Positions 6,801 to 15,741 of a stretch of 64,000 nt of DNA are shown one piece after another. The DNA is from Rodentibacter caecimuris (GTDB taxonomy: Bacteria; Pseudomonadota; Gammaproteobacteria; Enterobacterales; Pasteurellaceae), in the NCBI RefSeq assembly GCF_001019715.1, contig NZ_BBXJ01000001.1, forward strand, positions 1,178,001 to 1,242,000, in the 5' to 3' direction. A program made the position numbers and the translations under genes. Within the stretch, counting starts at the first letter, position 1, and the number at the start of each line of letters is the position of its first letter. The notes beneath the pieces were generated by a model. That model saw only the letters and a list, made by a program, of their open reading frames with translations. It did no database searches and was not told where the DNA came from.

Positions 6801-7301
6801 ATGTTATCAACAAATGTCGTAAAATTATTAAATGATCAAATGAATTTGGAATTTTATTCTTCTAATTTGTATCTTCAAATGAGTGCATGGTGTGAGCAAC
6901 AAGGTTTTGAAGGTACAGCAAAATTCTTATCTGCGCATGCAGCAGAAGAAATGCAGCATATGCGCAAATTATTCACTTATTTAAATGAGACCGGTGCATT
7001 AGCTATTATTTCTGCGATTGAAGCACCACAGCACGAATATAAATCACTAAAAGAAGTAATTGAGATTACTTATCAACATGAAAAATTAATTACCGATAAA
7101 ATTAATGAATTAGTCGGTCTTACTTTTGAAGAAAAAGACTACTCAGCATTTAATTTCTTACAATGGTATGTAGCTGAACAACACGAAGAAGAAAAACTCT
7201 TTAGCAGTATTTTAGATAAACTGAACCTTCTTGGTGAGGATGGTAAAGGCTTGTTCTTAATTGATAAAGATTTAGGTAATCTTGCCGGTTCGGAAGGCTA
7301 G
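6801..7301 (+). CDS. ftnB: Ferritin subunit 2
   Basis: 166 residues, a clear paralogue of the preceding gene, sharing long stretches ([33 protein letters not shown]). The ferroxidase residues E17, E50 and H53 and the later glutamates are kept, so it should be catalytically active, unlike FtnB proteins that have lost them. The five extra C-terminal residues (AGSEG) are the main size difference. It shares a transcript with subunit 1 and ends at a clear terminator. The symbol reflects order only. Confidence 0.93.
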   Translation: MLSTNVVKLLNDQMNLEFYSSNLYLQMSAWCEQQGFEGTAKFLSAHAAEEMQHMRKLFTYLNETGALAIISAIEAPQHEYKSLKEVIEITYQHEKLITDKINELVGLTFEEKDYSAFNFLQWYVAEQHEEEKLFSSILDKLNLLGEDGKGLFLIDKDLGNLAGSEG

Positions 7302-7314
7302 AATGATTTAATCG

Positions 7315-7339
7315 AAAGCTCGGTTTCCCGAGCTTTTTA
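7315..7339 (+). terminator. Terminator of the ferritin pair
   Basis: AAAGCTCGG (7315-7323), loop TTTC, CCGAGCTTT (7328-7336) then T. It ends four bases before the convergent moaE gene and can serve both strands. Confidence 0.9.
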
Positions 7340-7342
7340 GTT

Positions 7343-7795
7343 TTACCACTTTTCTAATGCTGTTTTATCTGAATCTCTCGCTTCAATCCAGCGCTCTCCT
7401 CTGTTGGTCTGCTCTTTCTTCCAAAACGGCGCTTTTGATTTAAGATAATCCATAATAAATTCATTGGCCCTATAAGCGTCGCCACGATGTGCCGAGGCCA
7501 CACCAACTAATACGATCTCATCGCCGGTATGTAATAATCCAACACGATGAACAACCGCGATCCGCTGAATATCCCAACGTTGTTTGGCTTCCGATACAAT
7601 TTCCTGTAATGCTTTTTCTGTCATAGCAGGATAATGTTCCAAATAAAGACTTGATACATCATCGCCTAAATTGAGATCACGGACTTTTCCCACAAAAATA
7701 ACGACTGCACCAACGGAGTATTGTGCTGAAAGCCATTGGTAAACCGAATTTTGATCAAATTCCTCTTCTTGCACAGAAATCTGGATATTATTCAT
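7343..7795 (-). CDS. moaE: Molybdopterin synthase catalytic subunit
   Basis: 150 residues, normal MoaE length. The C-terminal part carries the active-site lysine region (KSKAPFWKKE) and the conserved RGERWIEARD ending. With MoaD it inserts two sulfurs into precursor Z (cyclic pyranopterin monophosphate) to make molybdopterin in the cytoplasm. Last gene of the moaA-moaC-moaD-moaE unit, four bases after moaD. Confidence 0.95.
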   Translation of the reverse strand: MNNIQISVQEEEFDQNSVYQWLSAQYSVGAVVIFVGKVRDLNLGDDVSSLYLEHYPAMTEKALQEIVSEAKQRWDIQRIAVVHRVGLLHTGDEIVLVGVASAHRGDAYRANEFIMDYLKSKAPFWKKEQTNRGERWIEARDSDKTALEKW

Positions 7796-7799
7796 ACTA

Positions 7800-8045
7800 T
7801 TAACCCCCAGTTACCGGAGGGAAAAAAGCAATCTCATCGCCGGATTTAACCACACTTTCAAGTGGACTTAAAGTGTGATTAATCGCGACAAGCAGTTTTT
7901 CTTTTTCCAATGCTAATGCCCACTTGTCACCTTGTAGAGATAGGTGCCGACGTATGGCTTCTGCACTCGCAAACTCCCCTTCCAACTCAATTCCATCCAG
8001 TCCGATAGTTTCACGTGTCTGACCAAAAAATAATATATGTAACAT
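7800..8045 (-). CDS. moaD: Molybdopterin synthase sulfur carrier subunit
   Basis: 81 residues from ATG 8045; the frame opens at a TTG three bases earlier but the ATG is the natural start, directly after the moaC stop. It is a ubiquitin-like fold protein ending in PPVTGG; the terminal Gly-Gly is adenylated and thiocarboxylated by MoeB and donates sulfur to MoaE. moeB is not in the window. Confidence 0.95.
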   Translation of the reverse strand: MLHILFFGQTRETIGLDGIELEGEFASAEAIRRHLSLQGDKWALALEKEKLLVAINHTLSPLESVVKSGDEIAFFPPVTGG

Positions 8046-8048
8046 CAA

Positions 8049-8528
8049 CTATTTCTCCGCTAAAAAATGACCTGATTTTCCACCACTCTTTTCAAGTAAG
8101 CGAACTTGCGAAATCACAATATCTTTTTGTATTGCTTTGCACATATCATAAATGGTCAGTGCTGCAACACTTGCTGCTGTTAGAGCTTCCATTTCTACCC
8201 CAGTTTTTCCTGTCAGTTTACAAAAGGACTCAATACGAATTTGATTCGTTTCCGCCAAAGGTTCTAGGTTTATTTCTACTTTTGAAAGTAGCAAGGGATG
8301 ACATAATGGAATAAGTTCCCAAGTGCGTTTTGCTGCTTGAATACCTGCAATACGTGCGGTAGCAAATACATCACCCTTATGATGTTGTCCGTTTAGAATC
8401 ATACTTAATGTTTCTTGTGACATGGTCACTAAGGCTTCGGCACGCGCCTCGCGTACGCTTTCGGTTTTGCAGGATACGTCTACCATATTGGCTTCACCCT
8501 GGCTATTGATATGAGTAAATGTTGTCAT
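8049..8528 (-). CDS. moaC: Cyclic pyranopterin monophosphate synthase
   Basis: 159 residues, full MoaC length, with the family motifs [30 protein letters not shown] and [18 protein letters not shown]. It converts the MoaA product, 3',8-cyclo-GTP, into cyclic pyranopterin monophosphate. It follows moaA after 39 bases that include one uptake signal core (8535-8543). Confidence 0.95.
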   Translation of the reverse strand: MTTFTHINSQGEANMVDVSCKTESVREARAEALVTMSQETLSMILNGQHHKGDVFATARIAGIQAAKRTWELIPLCHPLLLSKVEINLEPLAETNQIRIESFCKLTGKTGVEMEALTAASVAALTIYDMCKAIQKDIVISQVRLLEKSGGKSGHFLAEK

Positions 8529-8567
8529 AATTAAAAGTGCGGTTAATTTTGAAAAAGTTTTTGAATT

Positions 8568-9581
8568 TTATCCGCCTATTGAGGCAAGGTGGTTACGCAC
8601 ACCACTATCTCCTTGATGTAAATAATGGTGTTCACGTTTACTTTGTAAGGCGGCAAAAATTCGAGCTTGTAAAAGCGATTGATGTTCATCAGATTGTAAT
8701 AGATCGCGCAATTCAACACCTTCTTCACCAAATAAACAAAGATGTAATTTTCCTTTTGAGGATACCCGTAAACGATTGCAGCTCGCACAAAAGTTCTTTT
8801 CATAGGGCATAATTAAGCCGATTTCCCCCTGATAATCAGGATGTTTAAATACTTTTGCCGGCCCGTCCGTTAGAGATTTTTGCTGTTGTTGCCAACCTTG
8901 AGCGATTAACTTATCAGCAAGAACTTTCCCGGAAAGGTGATAGTGATGGAAAAAATTATCCATTTCTCCCGTTTGCATCAGCTCAATAAAACGCATTTGA
9001 ATCGGACGGGCTTTCACCCAAGCGAGAAATTGATTAAATTCAATATCATTTAAATTTTTCATTAATACCGAATTAACCTTGATTTTCTCATAGCCCACTT
9101 CAAAAGCACGTTCAATGCCACGCATGATTTCTTCAAATTTATTAATACCGGTAATTTGGTGAAACATTTTCGGGTCGAGGCTATCTACGCTCACATTAAT
9201 GGAAGTAATGCCAGCACGTTTCCAAGCATCGACATCTTTCGCCATACGATAACCGTTTGTGGTCAACGCAATTTGATTGATACCTTCGATTTGAGCAATA
9301 TTTTCAGCAATCGTAAGAAAATCTTTACGTAAAGTCGGTTCGCCACCGGTTAAACGGATCTTTTTCGTCCCCATATCGGCAAAAGCCCTTGCGATACGGA
9401 TAATTTCACTTAACGTGAGGAAACTGGGTTTATTGGCTTCCGGTTGATAGCCGTTTGGTAAGCAATAGTTGCAACGGAAATTACACTGATCGGTAATCGA
9501 CAGTCGTAAATAATAGTAGGCACGCTGGAATGCATCGACTAAACACGAGCCGCCTACGTTTTTTATAGGAATGGATTGCAT
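8568..9581 (-). CDS. moaA: GTP 3',8-cyclase (radical SAM)
   Basis: 337 residues from ATG 9581, which has AAAGGTG upstream. The N-terminal radical-SAM cysteines are in CNFRCNYC, the second C-terminal iron-sulfur site is CASCNRLR ... LCLFGEEG, and the chain ends in the conserved GG. MoaA uses S-adenosylmethionine to rearrange GTP in the first step of molybdenum cofactor synthesis. The frame stays open for 48 codons upstream, but this extension reads through a structured leader RNA and is not part of the protein. First gene of the moa unit, divergent from yvcK as in Escherichia coli (ybhK-moaA). Confidence 0.95.
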   Translation of the reverse strand: MQSIPIKNVGGSCLVDAFQRAYYYLRLSITDQCNFRCNYCLPNGYQPEANKPSFLTLSEIIRIARAFADMGTKKIRLTGGEPTLRKDFLTIAENIAQIEGINQIALTTNGYRMAKDVDAWKRAGITSINVSVDSLDPKMFHQITGINKFEEIMRGIERAFEVGYEKIKVNSVLMKNLNDIEFNQFLAWVKARPIQMRFIELMQTGEMDNFFHHYHLSGKVLADKLIAQGWQQQQKSLTDGPAKVFKHPDYQGEIGLIMPYEKNFCASCNRLRVSSKGKLHLCLFGEEGVELRDLLQSDEHQSLLQARIFAALQSKREHHYLHQGDSGVRNHLASIGG

Positions 9582-9589
9582 GAGACACC

Positions 9590-9715
9590 TTTCTAAAATG
9601 GAGAGGACAAGCCGTTTCCAACTTATCCCTGAATAACAAACATCGTTATTGGCATTGCCGTCATATTCTGCTTGAGAACTTAGACTAAACAAGCTCGGAG
9701 TTATGCGATAAAATG
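9590..9715 (-). ncRNA. Probable Moco (molybdenum cofactor) riboswitch, moaA leader
   Basis: The moaA leader contains a ten-pair stem with GAAA tetraloop (positions 9605-9628), ending about 23 bases before the start codon. It also has a GGCAATGCC hairpin segment around 9652-9660 and further complementary stretches (AGCTTGT near 9690 against ACAAGC-type sequence). Moco-motif RNAs are known upstream of moaA in gammaproteobacteria and use a GNRA loop with its receptor. Position, GAAA-capped stem and lack of a coding role support the call. The exact boundaries are approximate. Confidence 0.6.
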
Positions 9716-9750
9716 ATTTCAGCATTTTAAAAGATTCCGGTCGAACAACG

Positions 9751-9775
9751 CAATGAGTTCATTTGAACTTCATTG
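9751..9775. repeat. Imperfect palindrome in the moaA-yvcK intergenic region
   Basis: CAATGAGTTCA and TGAACTTCATTG face each other around two bases, with one extra T in the right arm. It lies at the upstream edge of the moaA leader, so it may be an operator for the moa promoter or the first hairpin of the leader. Confidence 0.45.
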
Positions 9776-9817
9776 TAAATTCAGTAAATTCTTTTAAATT
9801 TATTATATAAAAAAATA

Positions 9818-9823
9818 TATAAT
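9818..9823 (+). promoter_or_regulatory. -10 element for yvcK
   Basis: A perfect TATAAT lies 37 bases before the yvcK start. The matching -35 region is AT-rich and weak. Confidence 0.45.
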
Positions 9824-9860
9824 GATTGGCGTATTAATTAATTTTAGGTAGAAAAATTCC

Positions 9861-10796
9861 ATGTCAGATTTCACCCCACAGAGTCAATACCAATATTTAA
9901 ATAATCTACGCATTGTCGCTATTGGCGGCGGGCACGGTTTAGGGCGGGTAATGTCTGCGTTAAGTTTTATGAAAGAACGCCTAACCGGTATTGTTACTAC
10001 TACGGATAATGGCGGCTCAACCGGTCGTATTCGTTTACAACAAGGCGGGATTGCTTGGGGTGATCTCCGAAATTGTTTAAACCAAATTATTACCGAACCG
10101 AGTACTGCTTCTGCTTTATTTGAGTATCGTTTTAGTGGCAAAGGAGAATTGGCAGGCCATAATTTGGGCAATTTAATGCTAAAAGCACTCGAAAATATGC
10201 ACGTTCGTCCGCTTGATGGGGTGAATCTCATTCGAGACTTATTACGGGTTAAATCCTATTTGATTCCTATGTCCGAAAGCCCTGTTCATCTTGCTGCAAG
10301 CCTTGGTACCGGCTCCAGTATTGTGGGTGAAGTCAGTATTGATAATTTAACCGAAACGCCACAATCATTATTTCTTATTCCGTTGGTTCGGGCTACGCCG
10401 GAAGCTATTCAAGCAATTGAGCAGGCAGATGTTATTTTATTCGGGCCGGGAAGTTTCTTAACCAGTATAATGCCGCCTCTGCTTTTATCTGATATAGGCA
10501 CCGCAATTCGTACAAGTATGGCGAGAAAAATTTTTATTGATAATTTAGGCATAGAATTAGGTACCGCCGCTACCCTTTCTTTAGCTGAACGTATTCACTG
10601 GATTCACCATACTATCGGTGCAACTATTCTTGACGGGGTGATTACGCCTATACAAGAAAAAAGTGCGGTCAATATTTCAGATATTTCCTCAGTAAAAATA
10701 CTCGAAAAACGTTTGAATGCGGATGACATCAGTTACCGCCACGATCGAACATTATTGGCAAAAGCTATTGATGAAATGCTGGAAGAATTAAATTAA
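9861..10796 (+). CDS. yvcK: YvcK/CofD-like carbon-flux factor (YbhK)
   Basis: 311 residues. The N-terminal glycine loop IGGGHGLG and TTTDNGGSTGR are hallmarks of the YvcK/CofD family. The Bacillus relative binds UDP-sugars and supports gluconeogenic growth and cell-wall synthesis; the Escherichia coli relative YbhK lies next to moaA in the same divergent arrangement. By homology it should be a cytoplasmic protein binding UDP-GlcNAc-type sugars; no transferase activity is established for this branch. Confidence 0.85.
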   Translation: MSDFTPQSQYQYLNNLRIVAIGGGHGLGRVMSALSFMKERLTGIVTTTDNGGSTGRIRLQQGGIAWGDLRNCLNQIITEPSTASALFEYRFSGKGELAGHNLGNLMLKALENMHVRPLDGVNLIRDLLRVKSYLIPMSESPVHLAASLGTGSSIVGEVSIDNLTETPQSLFLIPLVRATPEAIQAIEQADVILFGPGSFLTSIMPPLLLSDIGTAIRTSMARKIFIDNLGIELGTAATLSLAERIHWIHHTIGATILDGVITPIQEKSAVNISDISSVKILEKRLNADDISYRHDRTLLAKAIDEMLEELN

Positions 10797-10798
10797 GC

Positions 10799-10834
10799 TT
10801 GACCGCACAATTTAAACGTAAAAAGTACGGTCAA
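10799..10834. repeat. Degenerate inverted uptake-sequence pair between yvcK and thiI
   Basis: TTGACCGCAC (10799-10808) faces GTACGGTCAA (10825-10834), one mismatch. Each arm departs from the uptake core by one or two bases. It occupies the convergent junction and can form a hairpin, probably a weak bidirectional terminator. Confidence 0.55.
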
Positions 10835-10842
10835 TATAGCGG

Positions 10843-12294
10843 TTATTTTGTCACAAACACATAAACATTGGTGAAACCGCTTTCTTTCAAATATAAGGCT
10901 TGCAGTTTGCTCATCACGCCACGCTCGCAATACAACATATAATTTTTACTTTGGTCAAGCGAGCTAAATTGTGACGAAAGTTTATAAAACGGCATTTGGA
11001 TGACTTGGTAACGATCTGATTTTAACGGTTTTTCATCAGTTTCTTCGGGGCTACGAATATCTAAAATAATGTCGTTTTCACCTAATTCTGAAGCAGTATC
11101 AACCGCCATTACTTTTTTTTCCGTTTCTTCAGCAATCTGACGAATGTCTAAATATTGCGCATTTTGCACCGCACTTTCCAAAATATCGAAATTAAAATTG
11201 CCTTCCTCTGCTAGGATTTTCTCACGCACGGCTTTAATGGTTGGATTTTTTGAGATAACGCCACAAAATTCCGGCATGGATTTTGCAATATCCTCAGTGC
11301 CGATTTGTTTCGCCATAGCAATAATCTGTTCTTTATCATGAGTAATAAGCGGGCGTAATACCAAAGCATCGGCAGCCTCATCAATCAAGCGTAGATTGGT
11401 TAAAGTTTGACTGGATACTTGTCCCAGTGCTTCACCGGTTACAATGGCTTCAATGTTAAATCGTGCAGCCACTTTACTTGCCACCCGCACCATCATACGT
11501 TTTAAGATAACACCCATTTGGCCGTTATCGATTTTCTCTAGAATTTCACCGACAACCCCTTCAAAATTGATAGCGATAAAACGCACTTTATGAGAGGCAC
11601 TGTAGCGTTGCCAAATATGATAAGCCATTTGTTTTACGCCAATTTCATGTGCCGCACCACCAAGATTGAAGAAACAATAATGCACGCGTGAACCTCGGCG
11701 AACCAACATATAACTCGATACGCCGGAATCAAACCCACCGGAAATCAAAGACAGTACATCTTCCTGCGTACCAATCGGATAGCCGCCTATACCGAGATGA
11801 CGAGCCTTAACCAACATCATTTTGTCATCTTCAATATCAATACGCACGGTAACATCCGGATTTTTTAACCGCACTTTCGCACTTTCAATATGTTGATTCA
11901 AACCGCCGCCAATATAACGTTCCGCTTCAATAGAGCTGAACTTATGCTTACCTTTCCGTTTTACCCTAACACAGAAAGTCTTGTTTTGAAGTTGCTCTTT
12001 AACATCGGCAAGCGTAAGCTCAAAAATATGGTGTAAATCAGTGAACGGTTTTTCTTCCACTTCCAAAAAATGATGAATACCGGGAATACGTTGCAATAAT
12101 GCAATTAATTCTTCACGATTCGTTTCATTTTTTGACCGCACTTCAATGTAATCCCAGTGACGAACAACCGCAGTATCTTCATCATATTTTTGAAGAATAT
12201 TGCGAATATTACTGGTGAGAATTTTAGCGAAACGTTTACGCACGGTTTCGCTTTTAATCATAATTTCAGGGAAAAGTTTAACAATAAATTTCAT
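10843..12294 (-). CDS. thiI: tRNA sulfurtransferase ThiI with rhodanese domain
   Basis: 483 residues, as in Escherichia coli. Domains in order: ferredoxin-like and THUMP (about 1-165), PP-loop adenylation domain with SGGFDS at about 187, and a C-terminal rhodanese domain (from about 400) with the catalytic cysteine in YCERGVMS. It makes 4-thiouridine at tRNA position 8 and transfers sulfur for the thiazole of thiamine, receiving persulfide from IscS. The rhodanese domain is what enables the thiamine role. It is divergent from xseB-ispA-dxs, as in enterobacteria. Confidence 0.96.
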   Translation of the reverse strand: MKFIVKLFPEIMIKSETVRKRFAKILTSNIRNILQKYDEDTAVVRHWDYIEVRSKNETNREELIALLQRIPGIHHFLEVEEKPFTDLHHIFELTLADVKEQLQNKTFCVRVKRKGKHKFSSIEAERYIGGGLNQHIESAKVRLKNPDVTVRIDIEDDKMMLVKARHLGIGGYPIGTQEDVLSLISGGFDSGVSSYMLVRRGSRVHYCFFNLGGAAHEIGVKQMAYHIWQRYSASHKVRFIAINFEGVVGEILEKIDNGQMGVILKRMMVRVASKVAARFNIEAIVTGEALGQVSSQTLTNLRLIDEAADALVLRPLITHDKEQIIAMAKQIGTEDIAKSMPEFCGVISKNPTIKAVREKILAEEGNFNFDILESAVQNAQYLDIRQIAEETEKKVMAVDTASELGENDIILDIRSPEETDEKPLKSDRYQVIQMPFYKLSSQFSSLDQSKNYMLYCERGVMSKLQALYLKESGFTNVYVFVTK

Positions 12295-12463
12295 AAGAAT
12301 AGTATTTGATAAAAAATGGCGAATATTTTACGCAAAGCGAAAGAAAAGTCCACAAAGCAAAACCGAGTGTGATTTTTCCCATGTGTATTTTTTGAAATAA
12401 AACTTTAACATCCGATAAAATAAAGTAAAATGGCGTATATTTTCCATAAAAAGGACCACTAAA

Positions 12464-12703
12464 ATGGCTCGCAAAGCGGTAGCTTCACAAGATTTTGAAA
12501 CCACGTTAATGCAATTGGAAACCATTGTTTCTCGTTTAGAAAGTGGCGAATTGCCTTTAGAAGAAGCATTAAAAGAATTTGAACAGGGAATAAAATTGGC
12601 GCAGTTGGGGCAAGAACGTTTACAGCAGGCAGAACAACGTATTCAAATTCTTTTGCAAAAAAGTGAAAACGCACCTTTGAGTGATTACCAAGGAAGCGAG
12701 TAA
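12464..12703 (+). CDS. xseB: Exodeoxyribonuclease VII small subunit
   Basis: 79 residues with the typical core [35 protein letters not shown]. It pairs with XseA (not in the window) to degrade single-stranded DNA. AAAGGA lies upstream. It begins the xseB-ispA-dxs unit; the ispA start follows the stop after one base. Confidence 0.93.
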   Translation: MARKAVASQDFETTLMQLETIVSRLESGELPLEEALKEFEQGIKLAQLGQERLQQAEQRIQILLQKSENAPLSDYQGSE

Positions 12704-12704
12704 A

Positions 12705-13595
12705 ATGAACCAATTTATACAACAATCTAAAGATGTTCAGCAGCGGATTAATTTGTTCTTAGCAACGCAATTCGATGAGATTGAAAGCCAAGGTGCGCCA
12801 CTACGTGACGCAATGAAATACGGTTTATTACTAGGGGGAAAACGGGTTCGCCCTTTTTTAGTCTATGCAACGGGAAAAATGCTCGGCGCCAATGAACAAT
12901 CTTTAGATTATGCGGCGGCGGCGATTGAAGCTATTCACGCCTATTCATTAATTCATGATGATTTACCGGCAATGGATAATGATGATTTACGCCGAGGACA
13001 TCCAACCTGTCATATTGCTTTTGATGAAGCCACGGCAATTCTAGCCGGTGACGCATTGCAAAGTTTTGCCTTTGATATTCTGAGCCAAACTCCTCATATT
13101 TCGACGGAACAAAAATTAGCGTTAATTCGGCTTTTAGCTCGCGCATCCGGTGTACAAGGTATGTGTTTGGGGCAAAGTTTGGATTTGATTTCCGAACATC
13201 AACAAATCAGCCTTGAGGAACTCGAAATTATCCATCGTAATAAAACCGGTGCATTACTCACCGCAGCCTTAAAACTGGGTTTTATTTGCTCCCCCCATTT
13301 TGCCGATAGCTCATTAGAACAATCGCTAACGGGTTATGCCGAAGCGATTGGGCTGGCCTTTCAAGTACAAGATGATATTTTAGACATTGAAGGCAATTGT
13401 GAAGAAATAGGTAAACCTGTCGGTTCGGATTTAACTTTGGGTAAAAATACTTACCCAAAACTACTCGGATTAGAGGGGGCAAAGAAAAAGGCACAGGATT
13501 TATACCAAACCGCATTATCCGAATTGGATAAAATCCCTTTTGATACCACCGCACTTCGTGCTTTGGCTAAATTTATTATTACAAGAAAAAATTAA
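12705..13595 (+). CDS. ispA: Farnesyl diphosphate synthase
   Basis: 296 residues from ATG 12705; the frame opens eight codons earlier inside xseB but that start lacks support. The two aspartate-rich motifs DDLPAMDNDD and DDILD mark a prenyltransferase that condenses IPP with DMAPP and then GPP to give farnesyl diphosphate, the precursor of undecaprenyl phosphate and quinone side chains. One uptake signal core lies near its end (13548-13556). It sits between xseB and dxs as in Escherichia coli. Confidence 0.95.
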   Translation: MNQFIQQSKDVQQRINLFLATQFDEIESQGAPLRDAMKYGLLLGGKRVRPFLVYATGKMLGANEQSLDYAAAAIEAIHAYSLIHDDLPAMDNDDLRRGHPTCHIAFDEATAILAGDALQSFAFDILSQTPHISTEQKLALIRLLARASGVQGMCLGQSLDLISEHQQISLEELEIIHRNKTGALLTAALKLGFICSPHFADSSLEQSLTGYAEAIGLAFQVQDDILDIEGNCEEIGKPVGSDLTLGKNTYPKLLGLEGAKKKAQDLYQTALSELDKIPFDTTALRALAKFIITRKN

Positions 13596-13663
13596 TTGAT
13601 ACCGTGTCACAAATTGAATGAAAAAATGCGGTTAATAATCATAAATTTTTGGGAATGACTAAC

Positions 13664-15517
13664 ATGAACAACTACCCTCTTTTATCCCTTATTAATTCAC
13701 CGGAAGATTTGCGTTTTTTAAAGAAAAATCAATTACCACAACTTTGCCATGAATTACGCAGTTATCTTTTGGAATCGGTTAGTCAAAGCAGTGGTCATTT
13801 GGCTTCGGGGTTAGGCACGGTAGAACTTACCGTTGCATTACACTATGTGTATAAAACACCATTCGACCAACTCATTTGGGATGTTGGACATCAAGCCTAT
13901 CCGCATAAAATTCTTACCGGTCGCCGTAATCAAATGTCCACAATTCGTCAAAAAGACGGTATTCACCCCTTCCCTTGGCGTGAAGAAAGTGAATTTGATG
14001 TATTGAGTGTAGGGCATTCTTCTACTTCTATCAGTGCCGGGTTGGGAATCGCCTTAGCCGCGGAACGCGAAAATGCGGGGCGTAAAACCGTATGTGTTAT
14101 CGGAGACGGAGCAATCACCGCAGGTATGGCGTTTGAGGCATTAAACCATGCGGGCGCATTACACACGGATATGTTGGTTATTTTAAATGACAATGAAATG
14201 TCAATTTCAGAAAACGTAGGCGCATTAAATAATCACTTAGCGCGGATTTTTTCAGGATCGTTCTACTCTACGGTACGGGACGGCAGTAAAAGAATTCTGA
14301 ATAAAGTACCAACGGTGAAGAATTTTATGAAAAAAACCGAAGAACATATGAAAGGAGTGATGTTCTCACCAGAAAGTACATTATTTGAAGAGCTTGGTTT
14401 TAATTATATTGGTCCTGTGGATGGACACAATATTGATGAATTAATCGCGACCTTAAGCAATATGCGCAATTTAAAAGGGCCGCAATTGTTGCATATTAAA
14501 ACCAAAAAAGGCAAAGGCTATGCCCCTGCTGAAAAAGACCCGATTGGTTTTCACGGCGTACCCAAATTTGATCCGGCTTGTGGCGAATTGCCAAAATCCA
14601 ATGCAAAACCGACTTATTCTAAAATTTTTGGCGATTGGCTTTGTGAAATGGCAGAAAATGATCCAAAAATTATCGGTATTACTCCGGCAATGCGGGAAGG
14701 TTCCGGAATGGTTAAATTTTCCCAACGCTTTCCGGAACAATATTTTGATGTCGCCATTGCGGAACAACATGCGGTAACTTTTGCTGCCGGTTTAGCTATT
14801 GGGGGGTATAAACCCGTTGTTGCCATTTATTCGACCTTTTTACAGCGTGCTTACGATCAATTAATTCATGATGTGGCGATTCAAAATCTTCCGGTTTTAT
14901 TTGCTATTGACCGTGCCGGTATCGTGGGGGCAGACGGACAAACCCACCAAGGAGCCTTTGATTTAAGTTTTATGCGCTGTATTCCCAATATGATTATTAT
15001 GACACCAAGTGATGAAAACGAATGCCGCCAAATGCTTTATACCGGCTATAAATGCGGCAAACCGGCTGCAGTGCGTTATCCGCGTGGCAATGCATTAGGC
15101 GTGGAATTAACACCGCTAGAAATACAGCCTATCGGTAAATCCCGTTTGATTCGGGAAGGCGAAAAAATTGCCATCCTAAATTTTGGTACATTGCTACCTT
15201 CTGCTTTAGAAGTCGCTGAAAAATTAAATGCGACTGTGGTAGATATGCGTTTTGTGAAACCGATTGATGTAGAAATGATTAACGTCCTTGTACAAACCCA
15301 CGATTATCTCGTGACATTGGAAGAAAATGCGATTCAAGGCGGAGCGGGATCAGCGGTAGCAGAAGTATTAAATTCATCGGCAAAACCGACCGCACTTTTA
15401 CAACTCGGCTTGCCTGACTACTTTATTCCACAAGGTTCACAACAAGAAATGTTGCACGAGTTGAAGTTAGATGCCGAAGGAATTGAAACTCAAATTCTTG
15501 CCTTTATAAAAAACTAG
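13664..15517 (+). CDS. dxs: 1-deoxy-D-xylulose-5-phosphate synthase
   Basis: 617 residues from ATG 13664, chosen because GGGA (13651-13654) is nine bases upstream; an in-frame ATG at 13655 would give three more residues but has that GGGA directly against it. The thiamine-diphosphate motif is [18 protein letters not shown]...NDNEMSIS, and the transketolase pyrimidine-binding part is present ([17 protein letters not shown]). It condenses pyruvate with glyceraldehyde 3-phosphate, feeding isoprenoids, thiamine and pyridoxal synthesis. Confidence 0.95.
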   Translation: MNNYPLLSLINSPEDLRFLKKNQLPQLCHELRSYLLESVSQSSGHLASGLGTVELTVALHYVYKTPFDQLIWDVGHQAYPHKILTGRRNQMSTIRQKDGIHPFPWREESEFDVLSVGHSSTSISAGLGIALAAERENAGRKTVCVIGDGAITAGMAFEALNHAGALHTDMLVILNDNEMSISENVGALNNHLARIFSGSFYSTVRDGSKRILNKVPTVKNFMKKTEEHMKGVMFSPESTLFEELGFNYIGPVDGHNIDELIATLSNMRNLKGPQLLHIKTKKGKGYAPAEKDPIGFHGVPKFDPACGELPKSNAKPTYSKIFGDWLCEMAENDPKIIGITPAMREGSGMVKFSQRFPEQYFDVAIAEQHAVTFAAGLAIGGYKPVVAIYSTFLQRAYDQLIHDVAIQNLPVLFAIDRAGIVGADGQTHQGAFDLSFMRCIPNMIIMTPSDENECRQMLYTGYKCGKPAAVRYPRGNALGVELTPLEIQPIGKSRLIREGEKIAILNFGTLLPSALEVAEKLNATVVDMRFVKPIDVEMINVLVQTHDYLVTLEENAIQGGAGSAVAEVLNSSAKPTALLQLGLPDYFIPQGSQQEMLHELKLDAEGIETQILAFIKN

Positions 15518-15521
15518 GTAT

Positions 15522-15547
15522 TGATGAAATATTTTCGTCATTTTTTT
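15522..15547 (+). terminator. dxs terminator
   Basis: TGATGAAA (15522-15529) pairs with TTTCGTCA (15533-15540), one G-U pair, followed by seven T. Confidence 0.85.
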
Positions 15548-15565
15548 GAAATTTTTTTGAAAAAA

Positions 15566-15581
15566 TGTGAACTAACTCACA
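15566..15581. promoter_or_regulatory. Consensus CRP site in the dxs-dgt intergenic region
   Basis: TGTGA-ACTAAC-TCACA is a perfect canonical CRP half-site pair. No annotated gene start lies within 1.3 kb on either strand; both flanking genes end here. It is followed on the + strand by two more terminator hairpins. Confidence 0.6.
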
Positions 15582-15610
15582 AAACAATAGTCTGATAAAC
15601 TGCTAGTGCA

Positions 15611-15630
15611 CTGCATATTTGCAGTTTTTT
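15611..15630 (+). terminator. Small terminator hairpin in the dxs-dgt space
   Basis: CTGCA, loop TATT, TGCAG, then six T. Confidence 0.65.
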
Positions 15631-15660
15631 AAATTGTTATTTTATTTTTAAGACCTCCAC

Positions 15661-15688
15661 CGCTATTCGAATGAATAGCGTTTTTTTT
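15661..15688 (+). terminator. Strong terminator hairpin in the dxs-dgt space
   Basis: CGCTATTC (15661-15668), loop GAAT, GAATAGCG (15673-15680), then eight T. It is the third hairpin after dxs and would end any transcript starting near the CRP site. Confidence 0.85.
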
Positions 15689-15741
15689 ATCTAGGATTTT
15701 AAATAATAAAAGGATGCATCAAGCATCCTCTTTCTTACTAC

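Noticed and set aside
9582-9725. 48-codon N-terminal extension of MoaA
   Set aside because: It reads through the structured leader RNA and the internal ATG 9581 has the ribosome site and the normal MoaA N-terminus.
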